From positions 62,001-126,000 of the forward strand of contig NZ_JAGGLV010000022.1 in NCBI RefSeq assembly GCF_017874735.1: a DNA stretch of 64,000 nucleotides, in the 5' to 3' direction. Every line of letters begins with the position of its first letter. Position 1 is the stretch's first letter. This stretch comes from Paenibacillus silagei. GTDB taxonomy: Bacteria > Bacillota > Bacilli > Paenibacillales > Paenibacillaceae. The position numbers and the translations under genes are program-made. Positions 16,208 to 25,068 of the stretch are shown here, in pieces. Under the pieces are notes generated by a model. The model did no database searches. It was given only the letters and a program-made list of their open reading frames with translations, and was not told the origin of the DNA.

Positions 16208-16612
16208 TTACAGGCTGTGGCCGGTCGTCCGCTCTACCACCGCGAAGGCCGAGGCCAGTCCGCGGCTGTGCGTAATGGTGAGATGAATGACATACTCCTG
16301 CTCCGGCAGCCCCAGCCGGGCCCAGGCCTCCGCCGACAGTATGGCTACTGGCTTGCCCAGCGCATCCGGCAGAATCTCAATGTCCTGAAAACCCACCATC
16401 TGACCGATTCCGCAGCCCAGCGCCTTCACAACCGCTTCCTTGGCCGAGAATCTCCCGGCGGTGAATTCCGCTGTCTTCGCGCCTTTGCCTGCGGCCAGCA
16501 CCCGCTCCTGCCCGGTCAGAATTCTCCGTGCGAACCGGTCGCCCAGGCTGCCCTCTGCAATCCCGGCAACCCTGCCGATTTCCAGCACATCATGCCCGAT
16601 TCCGTAAATCAC
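16208..16612 (-). CDS. acpS: Holo-[acyl-carrier-protein] synthase
   Basis: Transfers 4'-phosphopantetheine from CoA to acyl carrier protein. I choose GTG at 16612, 4 nt after AGGAGAGGTGT, because the protein then begins with the family's IYGIGHDVLEIGR (an upstream in-frame ATG at 16639 would add nine unrelated residues). The 134-residue product matches the usual 120-135. The second motif FAGRFSAKEAVVKALG appears as FTAGRFSAKEAVVKALGCGI, and HLTITHSRGLASAFAV closes the domain. It is followed closely by mutY. Confidence 0.93.
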   Translation of the reverse strand: MIYGIGHDVLEIGRVAGIAEGSLGDRFARRILTGQERVLAAGKGAKTAEFTAGRFSAKEAVVKALGCGIGQMVGFQDIEILPDALGKPVAILSAEAWARLGLPEQEYVIHLTITHSRGLASAFAVVERTTGHSL

Positions 16613-16893
16613 ACTCCCACACCTCTCCTGGCTCTGCATTCCTTAACCCTCTTATATTACCTTCTATCCTTACCCTGCGTCTAATGATATGATCTTGCTA
16701 GGACTCCACAGATCTCTTGTAACAGTGAAGCCTGTCAGCTTCTTGACCAAGTATTATTAATAATAGTCTTAGCGTCAGCTTTCTGCTATCTTAAAAGAAA
16801 AAAAACTGAAAGTCTATCACCCGCAAATCAGGTATATCTGGTAAAGAAGTACAACCGCCAGTTCCAAGAGATGAAGGAAAGGAAGAATACCTT
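16613..16893. other. Divergent intergenic region, acpS / alpha-beta hydrolase
   Basis: No gene is visible. It includes a perfect 14-bp AT palindrome (TATTATTAATAATA, 16752-16765) and an A-rich tract at 16794-16806. The ribosome site for the hydrolase is AAGGAAAGGAAG near 16872. Promoters for both directions are expected here but I cannot fix them. Confidence 0.4.
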
Positions 16894-17712
16894 ATGTCCC
16901 GTAATTTTGAATTACCCGCAGGAGAGGATACGGTGCTTCGCTGCTCCCATTTTCCCGCTCAGGGAGAGGCCCGGAGTGTGGTGGTTATCGCTCACGGCTA
17001 CAAAGGCTTCAAGGATTGGGGGATGTTCCCGTATACGGCACAGGCGCTCAGCGACGAGCATGAAGTGATCAGCTTCAACTTCTCCCATGCCGGCATCGGC
17101 GAGGATCTGCAGAATTTCACCGAGCTGGATAAGTTCGCCCGCAACACCTACCAGCGTGAGATCAAGGATATGGAGATCCTGCTCTCTTATCTGAGCCAGC
17201 ACCACAGGTTCGGCAGCCTCCCGCTTTTCCTGCTGGGCCATAGCCGCGGCGGGGGCGACTCACTCCTCTACGCACTGGATCATCCGGCAGAAATTGCCGG
17301 GGTCATCTCCTGGAACGGGATCACTAACCTGGATCTGTTCACAGAGCAGCAGAAGAGTGAAATGCGGGAAAAGGGCCGGACCCATGTGCTCAACGGACGG
17401 ACCGGCCAGCAAATGCCGCTGGACGCCATCATTATAGAGGATCTGGAGCAGCAGGCGGAGCGTTACCAGATTCTAGAGCGGATGAAGCAGGCCAACTTCC
17501 CCGTTGTCCTGATTCAAGGTAGTGAAGACGGCGAGCATCTGCGGCGCGGCTCCGAGCAATTGGTCCGGCTGCGGCCGGATATCGAATGGGTGCAGATTCC
17601 CGGCGGCAATCATACCTTTGGCACCGTTCATCCTTTTGCCGGAACTACCCCCCAGTTGGAACAGGCGATATCCGCTACCAGAGGGTTCATCAACCGGGTA
17701 CTGGCGAAGTAG
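16894..17712 (+). CDS. Alpha/beta hydrolase
   Basis: This 272-residue cytoplasmic protein has a typical alpha/beta hydrolase layout: oxyanion region HGYKGFKDWG (34-43), nucleophile elbow GHSRGG with Ser117, an acidic residue after QGSEDGEHL (about 210) and a C-terminal His in GGNHTFG. It resembles the dienelactone-hydrolase/esterase-like proteins that Firmicutes encode singly. The substrate is unknown. The gene stands alone, convergent with nadE. Confidence 0.88.
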   Translation: MSRNFELPAGEDTVLRCSHFPAQGEARSVVVIAHGYKGFKDWGMFPYTAQALSDEHEVISFNFSHAGIGEDLQNFTELDKFARNTYQREIKDMEILLSYLSQHHRFGSLPLFLLGHSRGGGDSLLYALDHPAEIAGVISWNGITNLDLFTEQQKSEMREKGRTHVLNGRTGQQMPLDAIIIEDLEQQAERYQILERMKQANFPVVLIQGSEDGEHLRRGSEQLVRLRPDIEWVQIPGGNHTFGTVHPFAGTTPQLEQAISATRGFINRVLAK

Positions 17713-17746
17713 ACCATCCATTTATAATGAGCCTCACATACCTGGC

Positions 17747-17855
17747 TGCCTAATTGTATTAGGTTTTCCGCATACATTCGGCCGATGCACCTTCGCGCCA
17801 CACAATGTATTCGGTTTTCCGCACACATTTGGCCGTTCGCCCTCGCACCAGCATA
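17747..17855. repeat. Two-copy ~52-bp repeat with hairpin core
   Basis: Two units spaced about 52 bp share GTATT(A/C)GGTTTTCCGCA followed by ACATT(C/T)GGCCG, which fold as short arms around a GGTTTTCC loop. It lies between the convergent hydrolase and nadE genes. It is the smallest member of the array family also seen at 25920-26155, 49185-49465 and 56730-57285. Confidence 0.7.
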
Positions 17856-17864
17856 CTCTTACAC

Positions 17865-17907
17865 AAAAACCGCCGGAGCGTCTGCATCAAGCGCAGCGTC
17901 CCGGCGG
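17865..17907 (-). terminator. Terminator of nadE
   Basis: On the minus strand CCGCCGG ... CCGGCGG closes a GC-rich stem with further internal pairing, followed by TTTTT (17869-17865). It starts 17 bp past the nadE stop. Confidence 0.85.
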
Positions 17908-17923
17908 CTCCGGCATAACCTGT

Positions 17924-18733
17924 CTAGATCCCCGGAATACTATCGCGCTTATGCGCCGTTCTCCGGAAGAAGCGCTCCAGCTTCTCAGCCGCTTCAGGGC
18001 TGACGGTCTTCCCCTCCAGATAATCGCTGTTCTCCTCATAGGTGATTCCAAGCTCAGTCTCATCCGTCTGGCCCGGCCAGAGTCCGGCCGTCGGCGCTTT
18101 GGTTACGATATCTGCCGGCACGCCAAGCGCCGCAGCCAGCTGCCGTACCTGCCGTTTGTTCAGGGAGGACAGCGGTGTTATATCGACGGCGCCATCGCCC
18201 CACTTCGTATAGAATCCGGTAATGGCCTCAGAGGCATGATCGGTACCCACCACCAGCAGATTGTTCTCAAAAGCAAGCGCATACTGCATCACCATCCGCG
18301 TTCTCGCTTTTACATTCCCCTTGCCCTGATGGGTAATATGCTTGTGCTGGCCCAGGGCCTTCAGGCTATGCTCGACCTCCAGGGCGATCTCGTTCACCGC
18401 TTCTTCGATATTGGTCTCCACCGTATGGGTCAGCTCAAAAGCCCGGGCCACCGCATAGCTGTGCTCAATATCCTCCTGCTCCCCGTAAGGCTGGAACACC
18501 CCGAGTGTCATATACTCCTTGCCTTCCTCCGCCGTCAGCTCGTCCGTAGCCAGCTTGCACAGACCCGCAGCCACCGCGCTGTCCACACCTCCGCTAATCG
18601 CAATCAGCAGACCTCTGGCCCCCGCCTGGAGCGCATACGCTTTCAGGAAATTTACACGCTTACGGATCTCCGCATCCGTATCAATCACCGGTTTAACTCC
18701 CAGCGTAGCAATAATCTCTTCCTGCAGACTCAC
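17924..18733 (-). CDS. nadE: NAD synthase, ammonia dependent
   Basis: Converts nicotinic acid adenine dinucleotide to NAD with ATP. The chosen start is GTG at 18733, 4 nt after GGGGTGG, giving 269 residues that begin like B. subtilis NadE (MSLQEEIIATLGVKP...). A longer ORF opens at 18796, but that ATG lies within the terminator of the upstream brxB gene, so the extra 21 residues are unlikely to be translated. The ATP pyrophosphatase loop ISGGVDSAVA is clear, as are the family motifs GTDHASEA (with Asp) and KAPTAGLWPGQTDE. Confidence 0.94.
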   Translation of the reverse strand: MSLQEEIIATLGVKPVIDTDAEIRKRVNFLKAYALQAGARGLLIAISGGVDSAVAAGLCKLATDELTAEEGKEYMTLGVFQPYGEQEDIEHSYAVARAFELTHTVETNIEEAVNEIALEVEHSLKALGQHKHITHQGKGNVKARTRMVMQYALAFENNLLVVGTDHASEAITGFYTKWGDGAVDITPLSSLNKRQVRQLAAALGVPADIVTKAPTAGLWPGQTDETELGITYEENSDYLEGKTVSPEAAEKLERFFRRTAHKRDSIPGI

Positions 18734-18780
18734 AGGACCACCCCGTTTCTTAGAATTGTAATCCCTACCCTTAACATTAG

Positions 18781-18832
18781 AAAAAAAATCCCGCATGAGC
18801 CAAGCCCCCGGCTGACGGCTGGCTGATGCGGG
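18781..18832 (-). terminator. Terminator of brxB
   Basis: On the minus strand CCCGCATCAGCCA pairs with TGGCTCATGCGGG (one mismatch) around a 17-nt loop and is followed by eight T (18788-18781). It starts 44 bp past the brxB stop. The 3' arm contains the spurious ATG at 18796. Confidence 0.9.
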
Positions 18833-18876
18833 ATCATTACTTATTCATGCTGCTGCCCTCAGGCTGCAGGACATTA

Positions 18877-19311
18877 TTACTGGCACACGCGGTCAAAAAC
18901 TTCCTTCAGCTCCGCAGCAATCTCGGCGGCCGAACGGTCTTCCACACCGTGACGTTCGATGAAGTGAACCAGCTCGCCGTCCTTCATCAGCGCGATGGAA
19001 GGAGATGATGGCGGATACGGTGCGAAAAATTCACGCGCCTTGGCGGTAGCTTCCTTCTCCTGACCGGCAAATACGGTGAACAGGTGATCCGGCAGAATCT
19101 CGTTCTGCAGCGCCTGGGCTACCCCTGGACGGCACTGTCCGGCGGCACAGCCGCATACGGAGTTCACAACAACCAGCGAAGTTCCCTTGGCTGCCGGAAG
19201 GGCTGCTTCCACATCCTCCGGTGTTAACAGCTCCTGAAATCCGATGCTTGTCAGATCGTCGCGCATAGGTTGGATAGAATCTCTCATATATTGATTAAAA
19301 GACATGGACAT
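18877..19311 (-). CDS. brxB: Bacilliredoxin, YphP/YqiW family
   Basis: Reduces mixed disulfides between proteins and bacillithiol. At 144 residues it is the family length. The active-site motif SVCGCAAGQCRPG gives Cys53-Gly-Cys55, with a further Cys60, as in BrxA/BrxB. The start follows GGAGAG. The choice of brxB over brxA is by general resemblance only. A second bacillithiol protein, BrxC, is encoded at 61083, so the organism probably makes bacillithiol. Confidence 0.92.
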   Translation of the reverse strand: MSMSFNQYMRDSIQPMRDDLTSIGFQELLTPEDVEAALPAAKGTSLVVVNSVCGCAAGQCRPGVAQALQNEILPDHLFTVFAGQEKEATAKAREFFAPYPPSSPSIALMKDGELVHFIERHGVEDRSAAEIAAELKEVFDRVCQ

Positions 19312-19481
19312 TTCTCTGCACTCTCCTTCATCACTTGAATTGAGATAAGGTCAGAACCCGGATAACGTTACCGCGTTCCAGCACTACTTGCTAACTTTAT
19401 TATACATACATACTCTGCGAAAGCAAGAGACGCAGCCTGCCGCTGCACAGCCCCGAAACGGTGCCGTCCCCGTGAAATCTG

Positions 19482-21203
19482 CTACATATATACAGGGCTC
19501 TGGACCGCTCCCTCTCTGGACTCCACCGGAAAAGTAACGATGACCGAGGTCCCGGACCCTACCTCCGATTCTACCCGGATCGTTCCGTTATGCCGCTCTG
19601 CAATACTAAGACAGAGCGGCAGACCAAGACCTGTCCCCTGGCTCTTGGTGGTGAAGAACGGAGTGAACAATTGATTCAGCTGGCTCTGGGGCATGCCTTC
19701 TCCGGTATCCGTAATAATCAGCAGCACGTTATCCCCATGCTCATAGGCAGCCAGCGTCAGTACGCCCTTGGCCTCCATCGCCTCCATGGCGTTGCGGGCC
19801 AGATTCAGAATCAGCTGCTTGATCTCCCGGATATTCAGCTGCAGCAGCGGCATCGTCGGGCTGATTTTCAGCTCCACACTCTGGCCGCGGAGATTGGCAT
19901 CCGCCCAGATCAGCGGCGTAAGCTCCTCCAGAATATGCTGGAGCCCGGCCGGCTCCTTGTCCGATACACGGGTCTGTGCCAGCGACAGAAAGTCATTGAT
20001 GATGCTGTTGGCCCGGTCCAGCTCTTCCATGACAATATGATAATAGGAGTGGAGCTCCTCCGGGCTTTTCTCCCGCATCAGCTGCAGGAAGCCGCGAACT
20101 ACCGCCATCGGGTTACGGATCTCATGCGTAATGCCCGCAGCCATCTGCCCGACCAGCGACAGGCGCTCGACATTGTCAAGCTCACTGCGCATTTTCTCCT
20201 CTTCCGTCAAATCCTGAATAATCATGACGATGCCGCCCGGCAGTCCCGATTCATGCTGGAGCGGCGCGGTAAAAATATGATAGGTCATCGAATCGACCCT
20301 GATCTTGGTATTGGAGCGCTGTCTGCTCCTCAGAACCGCCTGTAACCGGTCCAGGGTAGCCTGATCCATGCTTTTGCCGAAGATATCACTAGCCGGCCTG
20401 GACAAAATAAACTCTCTGGTCAACAAGGGACAATGACGCTGCATCAGGCTCAGCATATATTCATTCACCTCTGTCACATACCCGTTGTCATCGAACTCCA
20501 TAATATTCAGCGGAACCACATTTGTAATCTGCTGCAGCTTCTCCGATTCCCACTGGAATTTCTCCGAGATTCCCTGCATTTGGACCCTAACCTGCAGCTT
20601 GTCCCACGCCTTATCGATATAGGTGATGAACAAGGCGCCCAGAATTAAGGCCGTTAATCCGTATAGTCCGGCGAGGGCCGCTTCGCTGGTAGGTATATCC
20701 ATGACGTTCCTGCCCTGTATATTCGGTACAATGACTATGAATAACATGCTCGGGAAAAGTGCGCCCCACAGGATGAAGATTTTGCCGGGTATCGCAGATT
20801 TCTTGAACATCCCGGACATACCGAAGAGCAGCGGATACAGCAGCACCCCTGTATTCAGGAAGAGATGCTCCAGACCTGAGGGCACCGAGAACAATGCAGT
20901 ACAGAAGAAGAAGTATAGCGCGAGGTAGACGCTGGAGCGCAGATTACCATATAAGATCCCAATATACGCCGGGAGAATAGCCAGATTCAAATAGACCAAC
21001 CCGAACATCGTGGCCGACAGTGCCATGCACAGCGTAATCCCCAGCGCGCAGCAGATCATCAGAAAGGTCTGGTCATCCGGAAACCTGATGTTCCTGCGCA
21101 AGGGATGGCCCCGGTCCAGCCTCCACTGAAAGAGAAACAGAAAAATGCAGGCAGCCGATATTTGCAATAAAATATCCTTTACCGCATAAATAATTGCAAT
21201 CAC
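19482..21203 (-). CDS. Sensor histidine kinase, sporulation-kinase-like
   Basis: The 573-residue protein has about six N-terminal membrane helices (1-195, resembling the 5TM-LYT sensor module). A PAS domain (about 215-335, IMEFDDNGYVTEVNEYMLSLM) follows, then a HisKA domain with phospho-accepting His360 in GITHEIRNPMAVVRGFLQLM, and an HATPase domain (NLARNAMEAM; DTGEGMP; GTGLGLPLC). The HEIRNPxxVVxGFLQLM pattern is typical of Bacillales kinases that feed Spo0F, and no response regulator is adjacent. The start is uncertain: GTG at 21203 sits almost on top of GAGGA. Confidence 0.88.
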   Translation of the reverse strand: MIAIIYAVKDILLQISAACIFLFLFQWRLDRGHPLRRNIRFPDDQTFLMICCALGITLCMALSATMFGLVYLNLAILPAYIGILYGNLRSSVYLALYFFFCTALFSVPSGLEHLFLNTGVLLYPLLFGMSGMFKKSAIPGKIFILWGALFPSMLFIVIVPNIQGRNVMDIPTSEAALAGLYGLTALILGALFITYIDKAWDKLQVRVQMQGISEKFQWESEKLQQITNVVPLNIMEFDDNGYVTEVNEYMLSLMQRHCPLLTREFILSRPASDIFGKSMDQATLDRLQAVLRSRQRSNTKIRVDSMTYHIFTAPLQHESGLPGGIVMIIQDLTEEEKMRSELDNVERLSLVGQMAAGITHEIRNPMAVVRGFLQLMREKSPEELHSYYHIVMEELDRANSIINDFLSLAQTRVSDKEPAGLQHILEELTPLIWADANLRGQSVELKISPTMPLLQLNIREIKQLILNLARNAMEAMEAKGVLTLAAYEHGDNVLLIITDTGEGMPQSQLNQLFTPFFTTKSQGTGLGLPLCLSIAERHNGTIRVESEVGSGTSVIVTFPVESREGAVQSPVYM

Positions 21204-21364
21204 TCCTCAAATTGGTTGAAATTCCTTTTCCACTTAGATTAAAGCATAACCGAGCATTCCTGACAACGATAATCAGGTTTCGGTCGCTTAGACCTGGCTA
21301 CACTCCGCCTGGAATGGTATGATGCCGTTAATAGAGTGTCGCAATAAGCAAAAGGAGCAAATGA

Positions 21365-22624
21365 ATGAGTAACTACGATGTAATCGTCATTGGAGGCGGC
21401 CCGTCCGGGCTGATGGCAAGCGTAGCCGCAGCCGGACACGGAGCGTCCGTACTTCTGATCGACAAAGGGGCTAAGCTGGGCCGCAAGCTGGGAATCTCGG
21501 GCGGCGGGCGCTGCAATGTTACCAATATAAAGGAGACCTCGGAGCTGATCGCCCATATTCCGGGCAACGGCCGTTTTTTATACAGCTCGTTTGATCATTT
21601 CAACAACCGGGATATTATAGATTTCTTTGAGGGGCTGGGCATTGCCTTGAAGGAGGAGGATAACGGGCGGATGTTCCCTGTATCGGACAAGGCCGCAAGC
21701 GTAGTATCCGCTCTGATAGGCAAAGTGCGGAGCCTTGGTGTGCAGATCATGACGGACAGCCCGGTCCGTGAGGTTCTCTACGAGGAAGGAGCCGTCCGGG
21801 GCATCCGCCTGGAGTCAGGCCAAGCGTTCGGCGCGAAGGCTGTAATCATCGCCACTGGAGGCAAGTCCGTGCCGCAGACCGGCTCTACCGGCGACGGGTA
21901 CCCTTGGGCTGCCGCCGCCGGACATACGATCACGGAGCTGTTCCCGACCGAGGTCCCCATTCTCTCCCGGGAGGCGTGGATCAAATCCGGGGAGCTGCAG
22001 GGCTTGTCCCTCCGCGATGTCACGCTGAGCGTCTGGAATCAGAAGGGCAAGAAGGTGATCTCCCACAGGGGGGATATGATCTTCACCCATTTCGGCTTAT
22101 CCGGCCCGATTGCGCTGCGCTGCAGCCAGTTCCTGCGCCAGGTTCAGCAGAAGTCGGGAACCGATACCGTGGAGATGTCCATCGACCTGTTCCCGGACCT
22201 GTCCCTGCAGGAGGCGGAGTCTATGCTCCAGAATAAGCTCGATCTGGAGCCGAAGAAGGCGATCCGCAACTCGCTGAAGGGTCTGCTGCCCGAGCGCCTG
22301 ATCCCGCTGCTGCTGGCGAAGAGCGGGCTGGACGGGGAGATTACAGGCCATCATCTGCCCAAGCTTGGCCTGGGGGCGCTGGCTGCCCTGGTGAAGCGGA
22401 TGCCCGTTCAGGTTCACGGGACACGTTCCCTGGCGGAAGCCTTTGTGACCGGCGGGGGAGTTGCGCTCAAGGAGATCGACCCCAAGACCATGCAGTCTAA
22501 GCTGACGGCAGGCCTCTATTTCTGCGGTGAGATTCTCGATATTCACGGGTATACCGGCGGCTATAATATTACCGCTGCCTTCTCCACCGGCTATACGGCC
22601 GGTAAGCATGCGGCGGAGCAGTAA
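21365..22624 (+). CDS. HI0933/YhiN-family flavoprotein
   Basis: This 419-residue NAD(P)/FAD-dependent oxidoreductase starts with the FAD dinucleotide motif VIVIGGGPSGLMASVAAA (6-23). It carries the family signature GRKLGISGGGRCNVTN (38-53), and near the C-terminus GLYFCGEILDIHGYTGGYNITAAFSTG. The ribosome site AAAAGGAGCAA lies just upstream, with a second possible ATG four bases earlier. The family's physiological role is not settled. It shares a bidirectional terminator with ecsB. Confidence 0.92.
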   Translation: MSNYDVIVIGGGPSGLMASVAAAGHGASVLLIDKGAKLGRKLGISGGGRCNVTNIKETSELIAHIPGNGRFLYSSFDHFNNRDIIDFFEGLGIALKEEDNGRMFPVSDKAASVVSALIGKVRSLGVQIMTDSPVREVLYEEGAVRGIRLESGQAFGAKAVIIATGGKSVPQTGSTGDGYPWAAAAGHTITELFPTEVPILSREAWIKSGELQGLSLRDVTLSVWNQKGKKVISHRGDMIFTHFGLSGPIALRCSQFLRQVQQKSGTDTVEMSIDLFPDLSLQEAESMLQNKLDLEPKKAIRNSLKGLLPERLIPLLLAKSGLDGEITGHHLPKLGLGALAALVKRMPVQVHGTRSLAEAFVTGGGVALKEIDPKTMQSKLTAGLYFCGEILDIHGYTGGYNITAAFSTGYTAGKHAAEQ

Positions 22625-22720
22625 GGTGGATAAGCAGCGCCTATAGTTAGCTTCTTCTGTCTGGCCTGCGATCTGAGAAACATCCCGGATGCTGCCAGTG
22701 ACAGCCAGAACAGCCGTAAT

Positions 22721-22764
22721 AGCAAAAAGCCTTCCCCCCGGCTTGTGGAGGAAGGCTCTTTGCT
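22721..22764. terminator. Bidirectional terminator between the flavoprotein and ecsB
   Basis: AGCAAA-A-AGCCTTCC and GGAAGGCT-C-TTTGCT form arms around a 14-nt loop. The A-run and T-run on opposite sides let it act in both directions between these convergent genes. Confidence 0.85.
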
Positions 22765-22765
22765 A

Positions 22766-24016
22766 TTATCTTGCAAACCTTATGACACTGAAGATACGGC
22801 CGATCCAGATTCCGGCGGCAGCCCCGACAGGGATAAAGATCAGCAAGCCCCACCAGCCGTAGGCCGGAATGCAGAGCATAGCGGAGCACAGGACGGCAAA
22901 GGGCGTCAGCAGAATGGGCATCGCCTTGGAGCCGGCGTCCGCCTTCTGCTCCTTGGTGAACGGCAGAATGCCGATATAATCATCCCCGGAGAACAGATTC
23001 CAGAAGGAGGTCAGCCAGTAGGCCATCAGGCAAGTCAAGATGGCGTACAGCAGCCATTTCAGCACTACCGGCACAATAAGGATGGCCACCAGCGACACCC
23101 CGGTGAACTGCAAATACAGCTTGAGATGGGCCGGATTGCGCAGCAGTGCCTTCATCCCTGCGGCGGCGAAGCGGCTCTCGGGCAGCTTCGAGGCCAGCAG
23201 CGGCTGCGACTTGCGGAAGATCCAGGGCTTATAGCGTGTCGGCCGCGGCTTATCCAGCACACGGCGCAGCAGAATCGCTGCAATTCTCATCCGCTGCTTG
23301 TAGTCTTCGCGCACATCATTCATGAACGTGCCGCGCAGACGCAGGCGGGCTCTGAAGGCCAGAACGGTCACTACCGCGTAGGCGGCTGCCGCCAGGAACA
23401 GAAGGGCCGGGCTGTCCTTCCAGAAGAGCGCGAGACGCAGGTAGATCCCGCAGGGTACGGCCACCGCCAGGATCAGCCACAGCCGGCGGCGGAAGCCCTG
23501 CCGCTGCACCTTGACGATATGGCCCAGCAGCTTAACGGCCCAGCTACAGGTTATGGTCAGCGCCAGCAGGCCATAAGCGCTTGCCGTGCTCAGATCGTAG
23601 CCGCGGATCAGAAACGGCAGCAGAATGACGTACACCGCCGCCATCTTCAGCGCAGTTACCGCTAGGCTATAGACCATCCCGCCCTTGAGGATCGTGCTGA
23701 TCCAGTTCTGCCGCTGCCGCAGGAACAGCAGATCGCCTTCCTGGAGCAGCAGTACGATACCTCCGGTAGCCAGCAGAATGGCCAGCAGCGAAGGCACGAC
23801 CACAAAGGGTACATGGCTGAACCAAGCCGGGAGATTGCCGTTCCAGTAGCCATAATAGAAGCGGCCGCCGAGAAGGCCCCCCGGGATGAGGATATACAGC
23901 AGGACCGTCCAGTCTACAGCCGTACGGATAATAGCACTCTGCTCCCGGAAATGGGAGAACAGTCTTCGTCTTAAGAGATTCCTTGCAGCCGGGAACGCAA
24001 ATGAATTCCGGCTCAT
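22766..24016 (-). CDS. ecsB: ABC transporter permease EcsB
   Basis: The 416-residue membrane protein has about nine to ten helices in the EcsB pattern, with a long cytoplasmic stretch around 190-290. I choose ATG at 24016, which overlaps the ecsA stop as ATGA. A longer ORF from 24034 has no ribosome site. EcsB works with EcsA. In B. subtilis the pair affects secretion, regulated membrane proteolysis by RasP and competence; its transported substrate is unknown. Confidence 0.9.
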   Translation of the reverse strand: MSRNSFAFPAARNLLRRRLFSHFREQSAIIRTAVDWTVLLYILIPGGLLGGRFYYGYWNGNLPAWFSHVPFVVVPSLLAILLATGGIVLLLQEGDLLFLRQRQNWISTILKGGMVYSLAVTALKMAAVYVILLPFLIRGYDLSTASAYGLLALTITCSWAVKLLGHIVKVQRQGFRRRLWLILAVAVPCGIYLRLALFWKDSPALLFLAAAAYAVVTVLAFRARLRLRGTFMNDVREDYKQRMRIAAILLRRVLDKPRPTRYKPWIFRKSQPLLASKLPESRFAAAGMKALLRNPAHLKLYLQFTGVSLVAILIVPVVLKWLLYAILTCLMAYWLTSFWNLFSGDDYIGILPFTKEQKADAGSKAMPILLTPFAVLCSAMLCIPAYGWWGLLIFIPVGAAAGIWIGRIFSVIRFAR

Positions 24017-24837
24017 GTTAATTCGTCGAAGCAATCAAACAGCGATCCCTCCGGCAGCCCCGCTTCCCCGCGTATCGCCGCAAGTGTCCCCTCAGCGGCA
24101 ATTTTGCCTCCGGAGATCAGAATGAAGCTGTCGCAGATTTTCTCCGCTGTATCCAGAACATGCGTGGACATCAGCACCCCGGCGCCGCGTTCCCGTTCCG
24201 CCTCCAGCAGGCGCAGGAAATCCTTGGTGGCCCTGGGATCAAGGCCGATGAACGGCTCGTCCACAATATAGACATCCGGCTGTACCAGGAAGCCGAGCAT
24301 GAGCATCATCTTCTGCTTCATCCCCTTGGAGAAGCCCGCCGGCAGATCATCGCGCACATGGGTCATGCTGAACTGTACCAGCAGCTGTTCCGCCGTGGAT
24401 TCGAAGGCTTCATAGCTTAAGCCGTAGGCAGCGGCAGCCAGATCAAGATGCTCCCACAGAGTAAGGTCCTCGTAGAATACCGGCTGCTCCGGCACGTAGG
24501 CGTAGGACTGGTTCTCGCCGCCCAGCTTCACCCGGGCCTTGGCATGCTTCAGCAGACCAAGCAGCGTCTTGATCGTAGTGCTTTTGCCGGCCCCGTTCGG
24601 TCCGATCAGTCCCAGCAGCTCGCCCTTTCTCACCTGGAAGGAGATTCCTGAGATGCGGATATCCCCTGCCTCATAGCCTGCTTCCTCAATTACCACATCA
24701 AGCACGGTATCCTCTTCATCGTAGTCATCATCGTCGTCGTAATACTTGTTGATCCGGTCCTCCGTCTGCTTCGGAGCCTTCTGTTCCTCTGAGCCTTCTG
24801 TCTCTTCCATATCTATCTCCATCTCCTGTATCATCAT
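24013..24837 (-). CDS. ecsA: ABC transporter ATP-binding protein EcsA with acidic N-terminal extension
   Basis: The ATPase has Walker A GPNGAGKSTT (about 99-108), an ABC signature region PAGFSKGMKQKMM, Walker B DVYIVDEPFIGLDPR and a STHVLD switch His. At 274 residues it is longer than the roughly 247 of B. subtilis EcsA. The excess is a highly acidic N-terminal segment of about 50 residues with an Asp-run (YYDDDDDYDEED). It is translationally coupled to ecsB and divergent from a MarR gene. Confidence 0.92.
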   Translation of the reverse strand: MMIQEMEIDMEETEGSEEQKAPKQTEDRINKYYDDDDDYDEEDTVLDVVIEEAGYEAGDIRISGISFQVRKGELLGLIGPNGAGKSTTIKTLLGLLKHAKARVKLGGENQSYAYVPEQPVFYEDLTLWEHLDLAAAAYGLSYEAFESTAEQLLVQFSMTHVRDDLPAGFSKGMKQKMMLMLGFLVQPDVYIVDEPFIGLDPRATKDFLRLLEAERERGAGVLMSTHVLDTAEKICDSFILISGGKIAAEGTLAAIRGEAGLPEGSLFDCFDELT

Positions 24838-25068
24838 TCAATATAATGCGATCATAGCACCATAGACGGACCTTTGCTGCAATAATTTTCACCCTTTACC
24901 CCTCCTTCAAAAGATTGTTCAATTTTTTATAATTAAAAGTGTGCTTATTGTGACAAATGACATGTTTTTCAATCTTTGTTTGACGTATTGTAAAGGCTAG
25001 ATATCCGGAAGGAAGTATTCCAAACCGTGCGGATAAGCCCGTACGATTAACAATAGAGGTGGAGAAGC

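Noticed and set aside
16752..16765. AT palindrome TATTATTAATAATA as a Fur-type box
   Set aside because: It lacks the GATAAT-type half sites of Fur boxes and the neighbouring genes are not iron related; AT-rich palindromes arise easily.
18734..18796. N-terminal extension of NadE from ATG 18796
   Set aside because: That ATG lies in a terminator stem, and family resemblance begins only at GTG 18733.
17522..18826. 434-codon plus-strand ORF spanning the hydrolase end and nadE
   Set aside because: It crosses a supported gene, a repeat and two terminators, and has no recognisable domain.
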